A stretch of DNA of 42,258 nt from an uncultured Blautia sp. (GCA_934394545.1 CAKRRG010000022.1:1-42258); one strand, 5' to 3'. Shown: positions 16,653 through 26,324, counted from the first letter of the stretch. Program-made: numbers and translations. The notes: generated from the letters alone by a model not told the origin.

Positions 16653-19600
16653 ATGAAGAGAGATTTGAAAACACTTAATAAGTCTGTTGCAATCGCAATT
16701 GCAGCTGCAATGACCGCAACATCAGCTCCGACACCACTTCTGGCGTCAGATTTTACAGATGGAGGAGATTTCGTATCAGAGTCCCCGGTTGTCAGTGAAG
16801 ATGCTGAGGCAGCCGTACAGGCAGATGGTTTTGGTGACGAGAGTGCAGTTGCCGCTGTTACAGAGGATGGCTTCGGCGACAGCGAAGCAGTAGAAGCAGA
16901 AGTGAATGGAAGCACAGCTGATACTATTGCAGCAGATGCAGAAGCACCTGGTAAGGTAAGTCATGTTGCGTTTGACAAGGATGATTCGGATAGGTTAACC
17001 TGGTATGCAGATCAGAAGGCTGACAGCTATCAGATTAAGGTTACGGATGAAGCTGGTTATGTGTATTACGATAAAGATTTTAATGAGTACAATAAGGCAA
17101 CAGAGGATGACTATGAGTCAACGAAATATCTTTCCTATTACATTTCTAATATTTCTGGATATGGCTATAAGCTGAATGCAGATGGAAGTGTTGCAGATTA
17201 TAAGAAAGACAAGGATGGCAAACGTAAGTGGTTCGATTCTCTTGAAAGTGGTACTTATACCGTTTCCGTTCGTTCTGTAAACTACAATAATAAAGACAAT
17301 ACAACAGCATACGGTGAGTGGTCAGATCCTGTAACCTATACGAAGGCAGCACTTGTTACTCCAGACCAGGTTTCCGTTTCTGTAGAGAATAATTATATTT
17401 CCATCAGCGGAGAACAGCAGCAGGATGTAAGATATGAAATCGCTATCAAAGATGCGGATGGTAAGGAATATTTTGAGAACTATGATCCAGAAAAAGGCGG
17501 CCAATATTATGATACATGGAATAATGGTCAATATTTAGGCGGCATTTATGCTTATTCTTACAAGAAGAACGACAGTGGCTTTTATGAAGTGGAAAAGGAT
17601 GCAGAAGGCAAAGATGTAAGAGCCTTTGTAGTTGGCAAGCCATATACCATTAAGGTTCGTGCTTGTGTTGGATGGGGAGAGGCGAAATTAGTCAGCGCAT
17701 GGTCTAATGAAGTATCAGCCACATTCACTGAGAAGGCAGCACCAGAGAAGACAGGAAACCTGAAGTATAAAGATGGTGAAGTTTCCTGGAATGATATTGA
17801 TGATGCCTACGAATATGAAGTAGAAGTTGACGGCAAGGCATTTACAATAGGTTCTTCTTACATCAATGTTCGTAATACATATTACACTGACAAGGCTGAG
17901 GAAATCAAGTTCGAGCGTGGCAAGACATATTCTGTTCGTGTACGTACCTACAATTATAAATTAGATGGAACTACCAAACAGTATTCCGATTGGACAGATG
18001 CCTTCTCCTTCACTTACGAAGCAGAGAAAGACACAAGCTTAAAGAAGATTTCCGGCTTAATATATGAATATGATGATGACTATGAGGAAAATCGCTTAGT
18101 ATGGAATGCGGATGAGAATGCTACGAAGTATCAGATTAAGGTTGTTGATGCGTCCGGACGTGAGTATTTTGCTAATACAGTAGATAATAAAGGTGTGTAT
18201 GCTGAGTCATCCTATGCTTCATACTGCCTTGATGATGAAGACTTAATTACCTATACAACTGTAGATGGTGTGTTAGTACCGGTTATTTATCCGGCAACAG
18301 GCAATGCGGTTACTGCATTTGAAAGTGGACAGACCTATAATCTTTCCGTTCGTGCCGTTAAATACAATGAGAAGGGCGAAGAGATTTATGGTGAGTGGTC
18401 TAATCCATATACATATACGGTAGATGCACGGGATACAGGAATTAACGAGAAGCCTGCAACCGTTACAGGACTTACCATTAAGACTACCGCTGGTTCTGAT
18501 GAAGATACACTTAATGGTGCTGCATTAGCATGGAATTATGTTGAGAATGTAGATCATTATGAGGTCCTTGTAAAGGATTCTGCTGGCCGTGAATATGTAG
18601 AAAGTGCAACAGTGAAAGAAGACGGAACCATTGATTACACGTACAGGAACACATATTCAGGCAGTTCTTATCATCCGTCTTATACATTAAGCGGGCTTTC
18701 TGAACTGAAAACATATGCGAAGAGCGCAGGCGTTGCTCTTGATACAGTGAAGGATGTATCTGGTAAAGAGCTGAAAGCTATGACACCTGGCGAGACCTAT
18801 ACATTCCAGGTTCGTGCAGTACGTAGATATCGTGCGAAGGATGCGGATGGTAAGGAAATCAGCGAAACCTTAAAGGGTGACTGGTCTGCTCCGTCAGCTG
18901 CTTATACAGTTCCGGCAGCTCAGGTAATTACGGATCTTCAGTATGCATATGCAGACGATAATTATTATTACTTTACATTTAGTGCAAATGTAAAACCGGG
19001 TAACGTTTGGTATCAGCTTGCTACGGATGCCTCCTTTACAGAAGGTTCTGTTTTGACAGGCTGGAATCAAGCATCTTACCGGAGTACAAGCGCTACGGCT
19101 CCTAAGTTCGGAATTTTTAAGAACGAAGGTGTTCTGGAAGCTGGAAAGACCTATTATGTACGTGCAGTCAGCAGTACAAATAGACCTACAAAGGAAGAAC
19201 TAAAGGCGATTAATCCGGCTGGTGTAGCACTTACTACAGCTGCAGAAAAGACTGCAAAGAATATTACCGGTCTTACCCTGTACAGAACCGATGAAGATAA
19301 CTTCCAGTTCCGCTTTGATGCAGTTCTTGAAACGGGTGATAATTACGAGCTTCAGTATACAAATAAAGCCAATGCAGCTGAGGAAGATTGGGCTATAGGC
19401 TCTGATAATAGTACCACACTTCAGGCTGAGAACTTAAAAGAGGGCACTTATTACGTAAGAGCGATCAGCTATATCACAAAAGATGGTAAGAAGGTTTACG
19501 GCACTCCATCCAATGTTGTTGCTGTTACGGTATCCAAAGCAACCTCTGCTATCAGTGATTTGAAATTTGCAGAGAAAACTGCAGAAGGTTATACCTTTAC

Positions 19601-21488
19601 TTATACAGGCTCCATTAGAAAAAATGAAACGGTAGAGTACTGGTATTCTGACACACCGGATTTTGCAGCTACATCCAAGGCAACTGTAATCAGAGATGAA
19701 TATTATTATGATGAAGATGGTTATAGATATGCAGATGACAATAAGGTTACATTATCTTTTGCTGATTTAACACCAGGAAAGACCTATTATGTCCGTGCAC
19801 GTGTTGAGAATACAAATGCTGCAACTGCGGCTCAGGTATACAGTGCATTTACAAATGTTGTGACATTAACTGCATCTCTTCCGAGAATCAGTGTTGCAAG
19901 CACAGTGGTCACAGCGAAGACTGTTACCCTGAGAATGGGTGTTGCCAGTGATGGAGATTTAGTAAGCAGATATCAGATCAGCGGATATCAGATCCAGAGA
20001 AAGAATGGAAAGAAATATAAGACTGTTGCGAAGACAACAGATAATATTTATAAGAATTCCAAACTGAAATCTGATACAGCTTATAGCTATCGTGTAAGAC
20101 CGTACTACTATGACAAAGAAACAGGTAAGACCACATATGGTGCATGGGCTTATACCCAGGCAACTACATGGGGCGGTGCACTTAAGTTAAAAGCAACTCC
20201 GAAGAGCGCAACTTCCGTAAAGGTATCCTGGACCAAGATTAAAGGCGCTAAGGGATATGAAATCTACAGAAGCACAGGCTATTCAGGAGCTTCAGAGTTC
20301 TCATCCGGTATAGGAAATGAATTTGCCAAATACACACTTGTTAAAACCGTAAGCTCCAAGAAGTCTTCCTATGTAGATAAGAAGCTGACAAGCGGTACTT
20401 CCTATAACTATTTTGTAAGAGCATATAAGACAGTTGGAAATAAGAAGTATTATATTGACGAATATGCAAGCGCAAGCCTTGAATTCAAAATGGTACAGGT
20501 TGGTGATCAGGTTCAGTATGCAAATGGTAAAGTAAAACTTAGCTGGCAGCCGGTTTATACAAGTAAAGGCTATGTTGTTGAGAAATACAACGAAGAAACA
20601 AACAGCTATGAGACCATTAAGACATTGAAGGCTTCTACCGGTTCCTATATGTTCCCGGCAGCTGAGAAGACTACTAGATATCGTGTACGTGCATTTAGCG
20701 GAAATGAATACACCAAAGGACTTACCGTGACAGTTAATCCTGTTGTTGCAGCTCCAACTGGCGTTAAGGCAGTTGCAAATGCAAAGGACGGAAGTATCAC
20801 CGTAACATGGAATGCAGTTGCTGGCGCAGATTATTATCGCGTATTCAGGACAACATCTTCCTGGAATCTGTATAATAAAGATTCTAAGTCCTACATTCAT
20901 CAGAATGGTAAGATGCTTCCATGGTATGTAGCAGATTCCACAAGAGTAAGTGGCTACAGAGATGCAAAAGAAGCGGACATGAAGACCACTACATTTGTAG
21001 ATCGTCCAATCACTTATACAGTTGATGGTGCTACCAATACAGAATATGAAGGACCAAAGGCTGGTGTTACCTATTACTATTATGTAGTTGCTTATAAGAA
21101 TGGCAAAGCATATAACTATTCTGAAAACGTAACAGATGATGCTTATCAAGCTACAAGTGGTGAAAGTAAATCAGCAGCAGCTAAGATCACAACTGCAAGC
21201 CTTAAGAAACCTGCAACTGTAAAAGTGAAAGCAGCTAAGAAGAAAGTAACTGTTAGCTGGAAGAAAGTTGCGAATGCGACCGGATACGAAGTATATCGTT
21301 CTACAAAGAAGAAATCCGGATATACATTAGTAGGAACTATCACAAAGGGCTCCACTGTAAAATATGTTGATAAGAAGGCGAAAGCCGGAACCAAGTACTA
21401 TTATAAGGTTCGTGCCGTTGGAAACAACGAAGCAGGCGTTCCGATCCATTCTTCATACAGTACAGTAAAGGCAGTAAAAGCGAAATAA
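16653..21488 (+). CDS. Very large secreted protein of about 13 fibronectin type III-like modules
   Basis: 1611 residues. The signal peptide begins MKRDLKTLNKSVAIAIAAAM and should be cleaved near PLLA-SD (about residue 32). An acidic low-complexity segment with two DGFGD units covers residues 33-97. From about residue 98 to the end I count about 13 modules of roughly 90-140 residues. Each has a G-x-TY-x-V(R)VRA strand pair followed by a W-S/T strand, as in fibronectin III; the last is about 1519-1611. The modules grow more basic and Lys-rich towards the C-terminus. There is no LPxTG, S-layer homology or lipobox anchor. The likely role is surface or extracellular adhesion or glycan contact. ATG at 16653 has GGAGGG; upstream in-frame codons belong to the leader. 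Tyrosine content is very high. Confidence 0.82.
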   Translation: MKRDLKTLNKSVAIAIAAAMTATSAPTPLLASDFTDGGDFVSESPVVSEDAEAAVQADGFGDESAVAAVTEDGFGDSEAVEAEVNGSTADTIAADAEAPGKVSHVAFDKDDSDRLTWYADQKADSYQIKVTDEAGYVYYDKDFNEYNKATEDDYESTKYLSYYISNISGYGYKLNADGSVADYKKDKDGKRKWFDSLESGTYTVSVRSVNYNNKDNTTAYGEWSDPVTYTKAALVTPDQVSVSVENNYISISGEQQQDVRYEIAIKDADGKEYFENYDPEKGGQYYDTWNNGQYLGGIYAYSYKKNDSGFYEVEKDAEGKDVRAFVVGKPYTIKVRACVGWGEAKLVSAWSNEVSATFTEKAAPEKTGNLKYKDGEVSWNDIDDAYEYEVEVDGKAFTIGSSYINVRNTYYTDKAEEIKFERGKTYSVRVRTYNYKLDGTTKQYSDWTDAFSFTYEAEKDTSLKKISGLIYEYDDDYEENRLVWNADENATKYQIKVVDASGREYFANTVDNKGVYAESSYASYCLDDEDLITYTTVDGVLVPVIYPATGNAVTAFESGQTYNLSVRAVKYNEKGEEIYGEWSNPYTYTVDARDTGINEKPATVTGLTIKTTAGSDEDTLNGAALAWNYVENVDHYEVLVKDSAGREYVESATVKEDGTIDYTYRNTYSGSSYHPSYTLSGLSELKTYAKSAGVALDTVKDVSGKELKAMTPGETYTFQVRAVRRYRAKDADGKEISETLKGDWSAPSAAYTVPAAQVITDLQYAYADDNYYYFTFSANVKPGNVWYQLATDASFTEGSVLTGWNQASYRSTSATAPKFGIFKNEGVLEAGKTYYVRAVSSTNRPTKEELKAINPAGVALTTAAEKTAKNITGLTLYRTDEDNFQFRFDAVLETGDNYELQYTNKANAAEEDWAIGSDNSTTLQAENLKEGTYYVRAISYITKDGKKVYGTPSNVVAVTVSKATSAISDLKFAEKTAEGYTFTYTGSIRKNETVEYWYSDTPDFAATSKATVIRDEYYYDEDGYRYADDNKVTLSFADLTPGKTYYVRARVENTNAATAAQVYSAFTNVVTLTASLPRISVASTVVTAKTVTLRMGVASDGDLVSRYQISGYQIQRKNGKKYKTVAKTTDNIYKNSKLKSDTAYSYRVRPYYYDKETGKTTYGAWAYTQATTWGGALKLKATPKSATSVKVSWTKIKGAKGYEIYRSTGYSGASEFSSGIGNEFAKYTLVKTVSSKKSSYVDKKLTSGTSYNYFVRAYKTVGNKKYYIDEYASASLEFKMVQVGDQVQYANGKVKLSWQPVYTSKGYVVEKYNEETNSYETIKTLKASTGSYMFPAAEKTTRYRVRAFSGNEYTKGLTVTVNPVVAAPTGVKAVANAKDGSITVTWNAVAGADYYRVFRTTSSWNLYNKDSKSYIHQNGKMLPWYVADSTRVSGYRDAKEADMKTTTFVDRPITYTVDGATNTEYEGPKAGVTYYYYVVAYKNGKAYNYSENVTDDAYQATSGESKSAAAKITTASLKKPATVKVKAAKKKVTVSWKKVANATGYEVYRSTKKKSGYTLVGTITKGSTVKYVDKKAKAGTKYYYKVRAVGNNEAGVPIHSSYSTVKAVKAK

Positions 21489-21496
21489 AGTTTAAC

Positions 21497-21570
21497 AAAA
21501 AGGCTCTATGCCAGATTTTAGGGTGGGATTCATATGAATCCCACCCTGTTACTATGTTTGGAGCCTTTTT
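21497..21570. terminator. Nested palindromic bidirectional terminator
   Basis: The outer arms AAAAAGGCTC (21497-21506) and GAGCCTTTTT (21561-21570) are exact reverse complements and give a U-tract on either strand. Inside them, 21520-21547 is a perfect 28-base palindrome with 14-base arms, AGGGTGGGATTCAT and its complement. It lies between the convergent fibronectin-repeat gene and nrdG, so it can terminate both. Confidence 0.85.
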
Positions 21571-21596
21571 AATAAAAAATAAAAAGAAGACCTATA

Positions 21597-22106
21597 TTAC
21601 AGGCCTTCCTTTATCAGCTTTCCATTCTTTAGTTGTAGTATTCTCTGGTTGCTGCTTCCCCGGAACTCTAAGGAAAGATCCTTCAGCTCCTGTACAAACT
21701 CGCCATCCACCAGAATGTCGATACAGGCAAGCATGCGGTCTGTATACGGGGTGTAAATGCTGCCCCCTGGAATCATATCCTTGTCAAATAAATAGCCGCT
21801 GTAGCACCAGATAGACTTATCAGGATAGGTGCGCTTGATCTCTTCCAAGAGATCTGCAAGCACTTCCTGATTCTCAGGCTCGAAGGGTTCACCGCCAAGA
21901 AGTGAGAAGCCTTCGATGTAGTCGGGAGAGAGGAGCTTAAGAAGCTTATCCTGCGTCTCCCTTGTGTATGGTTCACCATAGCTAAAATCCCATGTAGGAG
22001 CATTGAAACAGCCCTTACAGTGGTGCCGGCATCCAGACACGAACAGGCTTACACGTACGCCTGTTCCGTCTGCAATGTCGTAGGATTTAATATTTCCATA
22101 GTTCAT
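21597..22106 (-). CDS. nrdG: Anaerobic ribonucleoside-triphosphate reductase activating protein
   Basis: A 169-residue radical-SAM activase. CRHHCKGC (Cys26, Cys30, Cys33) is the CxxxCxxC cluster motif, preceded by the NrdG-typical GTGVRVSLFVSG and followed by GCFN. It also has LSLLGGEPF-like wording (FSLLGGEPFEPEN) at the SAM-binding GGE motif. NrdG generates the glycyl radical on NrdD. It is 14 bases downstream of nrdD with GAGGATCC as ribosome-binding site, so the two are co-transcribed. Length is typical. Confidence 0.95.
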   Translation of the reverse strand: MNYGNIKSYDIADGTGVRVSLFVSGCRHHCKGCFNAPTWDFSYGEPYTRETQDKLLKLLSPDYIEGFSLLGGEPFEPENQEVLADLLEEIKRTYPDKSIWCYSGYLFDKDMIPGGSIYTPYTDRMLACIDILVDGEFVQELKDLSLEFRGSSNQRILQLKNGKLIKEGL

Positions 22107-22120
22107 AATAAGGATCCTCT

Positions 22121-24310
22121 TTACAGATGTAATACTCTATCCTTGATCTCCTGTGTGCGGCCCTGGTTCCAGAACTGGGTACCGATGTATCCGCAGGTTC
22201 TTCTGGCAACACTCATCTTATCCTGGTTACGGTTGCCGCAGTTCGGGCACTCCCAGATCAGCTTGCCATTTTCATCTTCTTTAATCTGAATCTCTCCGTC
22301 ATAACCACATACATCACAGAAATCACTCTTAGTATTCAGTTCTGCATACATGATGTTGTCATAAATAAACTTCATAACAGAGAGAACTGCCGGAATATTC
22401 TGCTTCATATTAGGAACCTCTACGTAGCTGATAGCGCCTCCCGGAGAAAGCTTCTGGAATTCAGACTCGAATTTCAGCTTGGAGAATGCATCGATCTCTT
22501 CCGTAACGTGAACGTGATAGCTGTTTGTAATATAGTTCTTATCGGTAACTCCCGGAATGATTCCAAAACGCTTCTGGAGACATTTGGAAAATCTGTATGT
22601 GGTGGATTCCATAGGAGTACCGTATACAGAATAGCTGATGTTCTCAGCTGCCTTCCACTGGGCGCATTTGTCATTGAGACGCTGCATAACCTTAAGGGCA
22701 AATGGACGTACCTCAGGGTCTGTATGCGGCTTACCGTACATTCTCATGCACATCTCATGAAGGCCTGCATAACCAAGAGAAATCGTGGAATATCCATCGT
22801 AAAGAAGTCTGTCGATGGTTTCGCCCTTCTTAAGTCGTGCCAGTGCGCCATACTGCCAGAGAATCGGGGCAACATCGGAAACTGTGCCAAGAAGACGCTC
22901 ATGTCTGCAGCGGAGAGCTCTGTGGCAAAGCTCCAGACGCTCCTCCAGGATATCCCAGAATTTGTCGAAATTGCCTTCTGAGGAGCATGCTACATCAACA
23001 AGATTGATGGTAACAACACCCTGGTTGAAGCGGCCATAGAATTTATAGGAGCCGTCCGGATTCTTCTGCTTCTCTTCAACAGTAAGGAAGGAACGACATC
23101 CCATACAGGTATAAACATTGCCATTCTTCAGCTGACGCATTATCTTAGCAGAGATGTAATCCGGAACCATACGCTTGGCAGTACATTTCGCAGCAAGCTC
23201 CGTAAGATACCAGTACTTGGAATCCTCATGGATATTATCTTCATCCAGTACGTAGATCAGCTTCGGAAATGCCGGAGTGATCCAGGCGCCACGCTCGTTC
23301 TTAACACCCTGCATACGCTGCTTCATAACTTCCTCAATGATCAGGGCAAGGTCATCACGGGTACGTCCCTCTGGAACCTCATCCAGATACATGAAGATGG
23401 TCACGAAAGGAGCCTGGCCATTACAGGTCATAAGAGTGATCAACTGATACTGGATGGTCTGGATACCGCTCTGGATCTCATCCATCAGTCTGCGCTCAGA
23501 TACCTTCTGGATGATCTCATCATTAAGGGGTTCGCCGCAGGCCTTACGTTCCTCAATTACTTTATTGCGGATCTTCTGACGGCTGATATCCACAAATGGA
23601 GCCAGATGAGCGAGAGAGAAGGACTGTCCTCCGTACTGGTTACTTGCTACCTGGGCAACGATCTGTGTGGTAACGTTGCAGGCAGTGAAGAAGCTGTGAG
23701 GCTTCTCAATCAGTGTCTGGCTGATAACGGTACCGTTCTGAAGCATATCCTGCAGATTGATAAGGTCGCAGTTATGCTCACGCTGTGCATAATAATCAGA
23801 GTCGTGGAAGTGGATGATACCTTCATCATGGGCTCTCACGATCTCCTCCGGAAGAAGAACTCGCATGGTAAGGTCCTTACTGACCTCGCCTGCCATATAA
23901 TCACGCTGTGTGGAGTTAATGGTAGGATTCTTATTGGAGTTCTCCTGCTTGGCATTCTCATTGATCTGATCAAGAAGAGCCAGAATACTGTCGTCTGTGG
24001 TATTGGACTTACGGGTAAGTTCTCTCTTATAGCGGTAACGCACATATTTCTGTGCAACCTCATAGCCACGCATCTCCATAATACCGGTCTCTACCATATC
24101 CTGGATATCTTCTACATTTACTGCGTGGGAGGATTCAAGAGCGCGGTTGGCAATTGTATCAGCAAGCGCCGTAATCTGATAATGACTCAGCCTGTGAAGC
24201 TTGGAAACCTCCTCATTCGCTTTCTCTACGGCGTTAATGATCTTCGCCTTATCAAATATAACTTCCACGCCATTTCGCTTAATGACGTTCGCATTGACCT
24301 CTGTACTCAT
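22121..24310 (-). CDS. nrdD: Anaerobic ribonucleoside-triphosphate reductase (class III)
   Basis: 729 residues. The N-terminal ATP-cone (about 1-95, starting VIKRNGVEVIFDKAKI) provides allosteric control. The large glycyl-radical barrel includes GRFNQGVVTINL and YAGLHEMCMRMYG. The C-terminus has a four-cysteine zinc site (Cys665, Cys668, Cys688, Cys691) and the radical motif RTCGYIG with Gly707. It reduces NTPs to dNTPs without oxygen. It is followed by its activase nrdG. It is preceded by a promoter with two NrdR-like boxes. The ribosome-binding site GGAGGG overlaps the proximal box. Confidence 0.97.
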   Translation of the reverse strand: MSTEVNANVIKRNGVEVIFDKAKIINAVEKANEEVSKLHRLSHYQITALADTIANRALESSHAVNVEDIQDMVETGIMEMRGYEVAQKYVRYRYKRELTRKSNTTDDSILALLDQINENAKQENSNKNPTINSTQRDYMAGEVSKDLTMRVLLPEEIVRAHDEGIIHFHDSDYYAQREHNCDLINLQDMLQNGTVISQTLIEKPHSFFTACNVTTQIVAQVASNQYGGQSFSLAHLAPFVDISRQKIRNKVIEERKACGEPLNDEIIQKVSERRLMDEIQSGIQTIQYQLITLMTCNGQAPFVTIFMYLDEVPEGRTRDDLALIIEEVMKQRMQGVKNERGAWITPAFPKLIYVLDEDNIHEDSKYWYLTELAAKCTAKRMVPDYISAKIMRQLKNGNVYTCMGCRSFLTVEEKQKNPDGSYKFYGRFNQGVVTINLVDVACSSEGNFDKFWDILEERLELCHRALRCRHERLLGTVSDVAPILWQYGALARLKKGETIDRLLYDGYSTISLGYAGLHEMCMRMYGKPHTDPEVRPFALKVMQRLNDKCAQWKAAENISYSVYGTPMESTTYRFSKCLQKRFGIIPGVTDKNYITNSYHVHVTEEIDAFSKLKFESEFQKLSPGGAISYVEVPNMKQNIPAVLSVMKFIYDNIMYAELNTKSDFCDVCGYDGEIQIKEDENGKLIWECPNCGNRNQDKMSVARRTCGYIGTQFWNQGRTQEIKDRVLHL

Positions 24311-24321
24311 ATTCTAAAATC

Positions 24322-24368
24322 CCTCCATATATTGTGTTTAAAAATTCAAAACATACTAGATATTGTGC
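24322..24368 (-). promoter_or_regulatory. Pair of NrdR-like boxes upstream of nrdD
   Basis: Read on the minus strand, GCACAATATCTAGTAT (24353-24368) is a good match to the NrdR box, and ACACAATATATGGAGG (24322-24337) is a left-half match. The two 16-base sites are spaced 31 bases apart, about three helical turns, as described for NrdR boxes. NrdR is the ATP/dATP-sensing repressor of reductase genes. The proximal site overlaps the Shine-Dalgarno. Confidence 0.65.
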
Positions 24369-24375
24369 AATATCA

Positions 24376-24403
24376 ATATTACAGTATTTTACAGAAAAGT
24401 CAA
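24376..24403 (-). promoter_or_regulatory. Promoter of nrdD-nrdG
   Basis: On the minus strand TTGACT (plus 24398-24403) is 16 bases from TAATAT (plus 24376-24381). The start would be near 24368, inside or beside the distal NrdR-like box, so repressor binding would block initiation. Confidence 0.65.
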
Positions 24404-24468
24404 GGGCAAAACAGCCGATTTAAAAAATCTGTGAAATATGCTGAAATTTAACCAAATCAAGCAAGTCC

Positions 24469-24495
24469 CGAAGGGGACCTGGAATATCCGCTTGA
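24469..24495. repeat. Dispersed hairpin element, copy 1
   Basis: A 27-base sequence matching 37781-37807 at 24 of 27 positions, with the core GGACCTGGAATATCCGCTT. The AAGGGGA and TCCGCTT ends can pair with one mismatch around a 9-base loop. It is located between nrdD and the ABC operon terminator. Confidence 0.6.
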
Positions 24496-24506
24496 ATGGC
24501 TGGCAT

Positions 24507-24539
24507 AAACAAAGGGTTGCCATGAGCAACCCTTTGTTT
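24507..24539 (-). terminator. Terminator of the sugar ABC operon
   Basis: A perfect 14-bp stem (24507-24520 with 24526-24539) with a 5-base loop. It lies 41 bases beyond the permease stop on the minus strand and is followed there by TTTA. The plus-strand side has TTTTG, so it could act in either direction. Confidence 0.8.
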
Positions 24540-24580
24540 TGTTCGCATCTTTTTCTATTATACTTTGAAAAAAATAAAAA

Positions 24581-25444
24581 TCAACCCTTGACACCGCCGG
24601 AAGTAAGTCCTCCAACAAGATTTTTCTCGATTCCAACGAAAAGAATTACAACCGGAAGGATTGCATAGAGGGAAGCAGCAAACAGATACTGCCACTCGAT
24701 CATATTGTAGCCGTTGAAAATATTAATACCAACAGTCAGAGGCTTGAAGGTATCGGTGGAGATCAGTGTCAGTGCTACGGTATATTCGTTCCAGGCGTTG
24801 ATGAATACGAAAATAAGCGCTGTAACGATACCTGGTGCAGCTACCGGCAGAAGAATCTTTAAAAGGGCGTGTACGCGGTTACAGCCATCAATGGTAGCGG
24901 CCTGTTCCATTTCAGGGGAAATACTCAGGAAGGTACCACGAAGCAGCCAGATGGCGAAGGCCTGGTTAAATGCAGCATTGATGAAAATCAGTCCGATAAT
25001 GCTGTTGGTAAGGTGGAATGCCATCATAACCTTGTAAATACCGATAAGAAGTACAACCGGTGCAAACATCTGGGAAACAATAACGAATCCAAGAAAAGCG
25101 GTCTGGCCCTTGAATTTCATTCTGGACAGGGCATAAGCGGCTGGAATCCCACAGAGCATAGCCAGAAGAGTGGAACCACCTGCAATGATAATAGAGTTCA
25201 GCATATAGCTGCTCATTGGTGCCAGCTTCCATACGTCAGTGAAGTTGGACCAGATTGCATCAACAGGGAAAACCGTTCCCTTCATGGAAAAGATTTCCGC
25301 ACGGCTTTTAAGAGCGGTGCAAATCGTTACAAAATAAGGATACAAGGTAAACAGACAGATTGCAATGATCACAATATAAAAGAGTACACGCAAAATGACG
25401 TTTCTGGTATTTTTTTTCTTTGGTGCTGCGCTTGTTCTTGCCAT
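24581..25444 (-). CDS. Carbohydrate ABC transporter permease (MalG/MsmG-like)
   Basis: 287 residues with six predicted membrane helices. A short basic N-terminus is followed by helix 1 (LRVLFYIVIIAICLFTLYPY). The EAA loop that contacts the ATPase is EMEQAATIDGCNRVHALLKI. The C-terminus reads FVGIEKNLVGGLTSGGVKG, the standard MalG-type ending. It forms the channel with the adjacent MalF-type permease. The gap to the upstream permease is one base, so translation is coupled. No ATPase gene is in the cluster; a shared MsmK-type ATPase elsewhere is likely. Confidence 0.93.
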   Translation of the reverse strand: MARTSAAPKKKNTRNVILRVLFYIVIIAICLFTLYPYFVTICTALKSRAEIFSMKGTVFPVDAIWSNFTDVWKLAPMSSYMLNSIIIAGGSTLLAMLCGIPAAYALSRMKFKGQTAFLGFVIVSQMFAPVVLLIGIYKVMMAFHLTNSIIGLIFINAAFNQAFAIWLLRGTFLSISPEMEQAATIDGCNRVHALLKILLPVAAPGIVTALIFVFINAWNEYTVALTLISTDTFKPLTVGINIFNGYNMIEWQYLFAASLYAILPVVILFVGIEKNLVGGLTSGGVKG

Positions 25445-25445
25445 A

Positions 25446-26324
25446 TCATTCGTCTCCTTTCTTCAGCACGGAAACCATATACAGGCTGGCGCATAAGAGC
25501 AGGATAAGGAAGCCGATCACAGATACGGCTGCTGCCTGTCCTTGTTTGCCGTTGTAGAAGGCCAGCTTATACAAATAGGTAACCAGGGTATCCGTTCGGT
25601 TGGCCGGGTCGCCCTTGGTAATGGTCCAGATAATCGGAAAAGAGTTAAATACATAAATAATGTTCAAAATAGTACTGATGGTAAGGTTAGGGCGTACCAA
25701 TGGAATGGTGATCTTGAACATTTTCTGCCAGTAGGAAGCCCCATCTACAGCAGCTGCCTCATAGTAGCTGGCATCAATACTCTGCAGACCGGAAAGTACA
25801 GTAAAGGTTACGAATGGAATGGTAACGAAAATACCGCAGGCGATCTCCCAGGCGAAGTAGGCACCGGCAGTAGGCGTCCAGTTAACAGCATGATCGATAA
25901 TGCCAAGTCTCATCAGCAGCGTATTTAATGTACCGTAGTCTGTGTCAATAATGAATTTCCAGATACTTGCCTGAACGATCAAAGTAGTAGCCCATGGAAA
26001 AACGATGACAGCACGTGCCAGCTTACGGCCCTTAAATTCGTTGTTGAGAAGAATTGCAAGGATGAAACCAAGAAGGGTGGAAATACCAACAACTGCAACC
26101 GTCCACACAAGGGTATTCTTTAGAACCATGCCAAAAACCGGACTGCTTGTTACCTTCTGGAAGTTCTCCAGACCAGAGAAGCCCTTAATGAGGCCGGCCT
26201 TGGTAACCTTGCTTAACGACATACGGAATACAAATACGATGGGAACCAGGATGAAGATTGCCATAAGAAGAACGCTAGGCAAAATCCAGATATAGGGTTC
26301 CACTTTTTTGAATTTTTTCTTCAC
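25446..26324 (-). CDS. Sugar ABC transporter permease (MalF/MsmF-like)
   Basis: 292 residues with six membrane helices. The N-terminus reads KVEPYIWILPSVLLMAIFIL, characteristic of MsmF-type permeases, and the EAA loop is DASYYEAAAVDGASYWQKMF. It partners the downstream permease in a binding-protein-dependent importer for an oligosaccharide. It follows the binding-protein gene after a 93-base gap that carries a hairpin. The substrate is suggested by the divergent GH112 phosphorylase, not by this protein itself. Confidence 0.93.
   Translation of the reverse strand: MKKKFKKVEPYIWILPSVLLMAIFILVPIVFVFRMSLSKVTKAGLIKGFSGLENFQKVTSSPVFGMVLKNTLVWTVAVVGISTLLGFILAILLNNEFKGRKLARAVIVFPWATTLIVQASIWKFIIDTDYGTLNTLLMRLGIIDHAVNWTPTAGAYFAWEIACGIFVTIPFVTFTVLSGLQSIDASYYEAAAVDGASYWQKMFKITIPLVRPNLTISTILNIIYVFNSFPIIWTITKGDPANRTDTLVTYLYKLAFYNGKQGQAAAVSVIGFLILLLCASLYMVSVLKKGDE

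Noticed and set aside
20301..21149. 282-residue minus-strand open frame opposite the fibronectin-repeat gene
   Set aside because: Ile/Cys-rich antisense shadow caused by the Tyr/Lys-rich codon pattern of the real gene.
23228..24451. 407-residue plus-strand open frame opposite nrdD
   Set aside because: Antisense to a highly conserved enzyme, with no domain and no ribosome-binding site.
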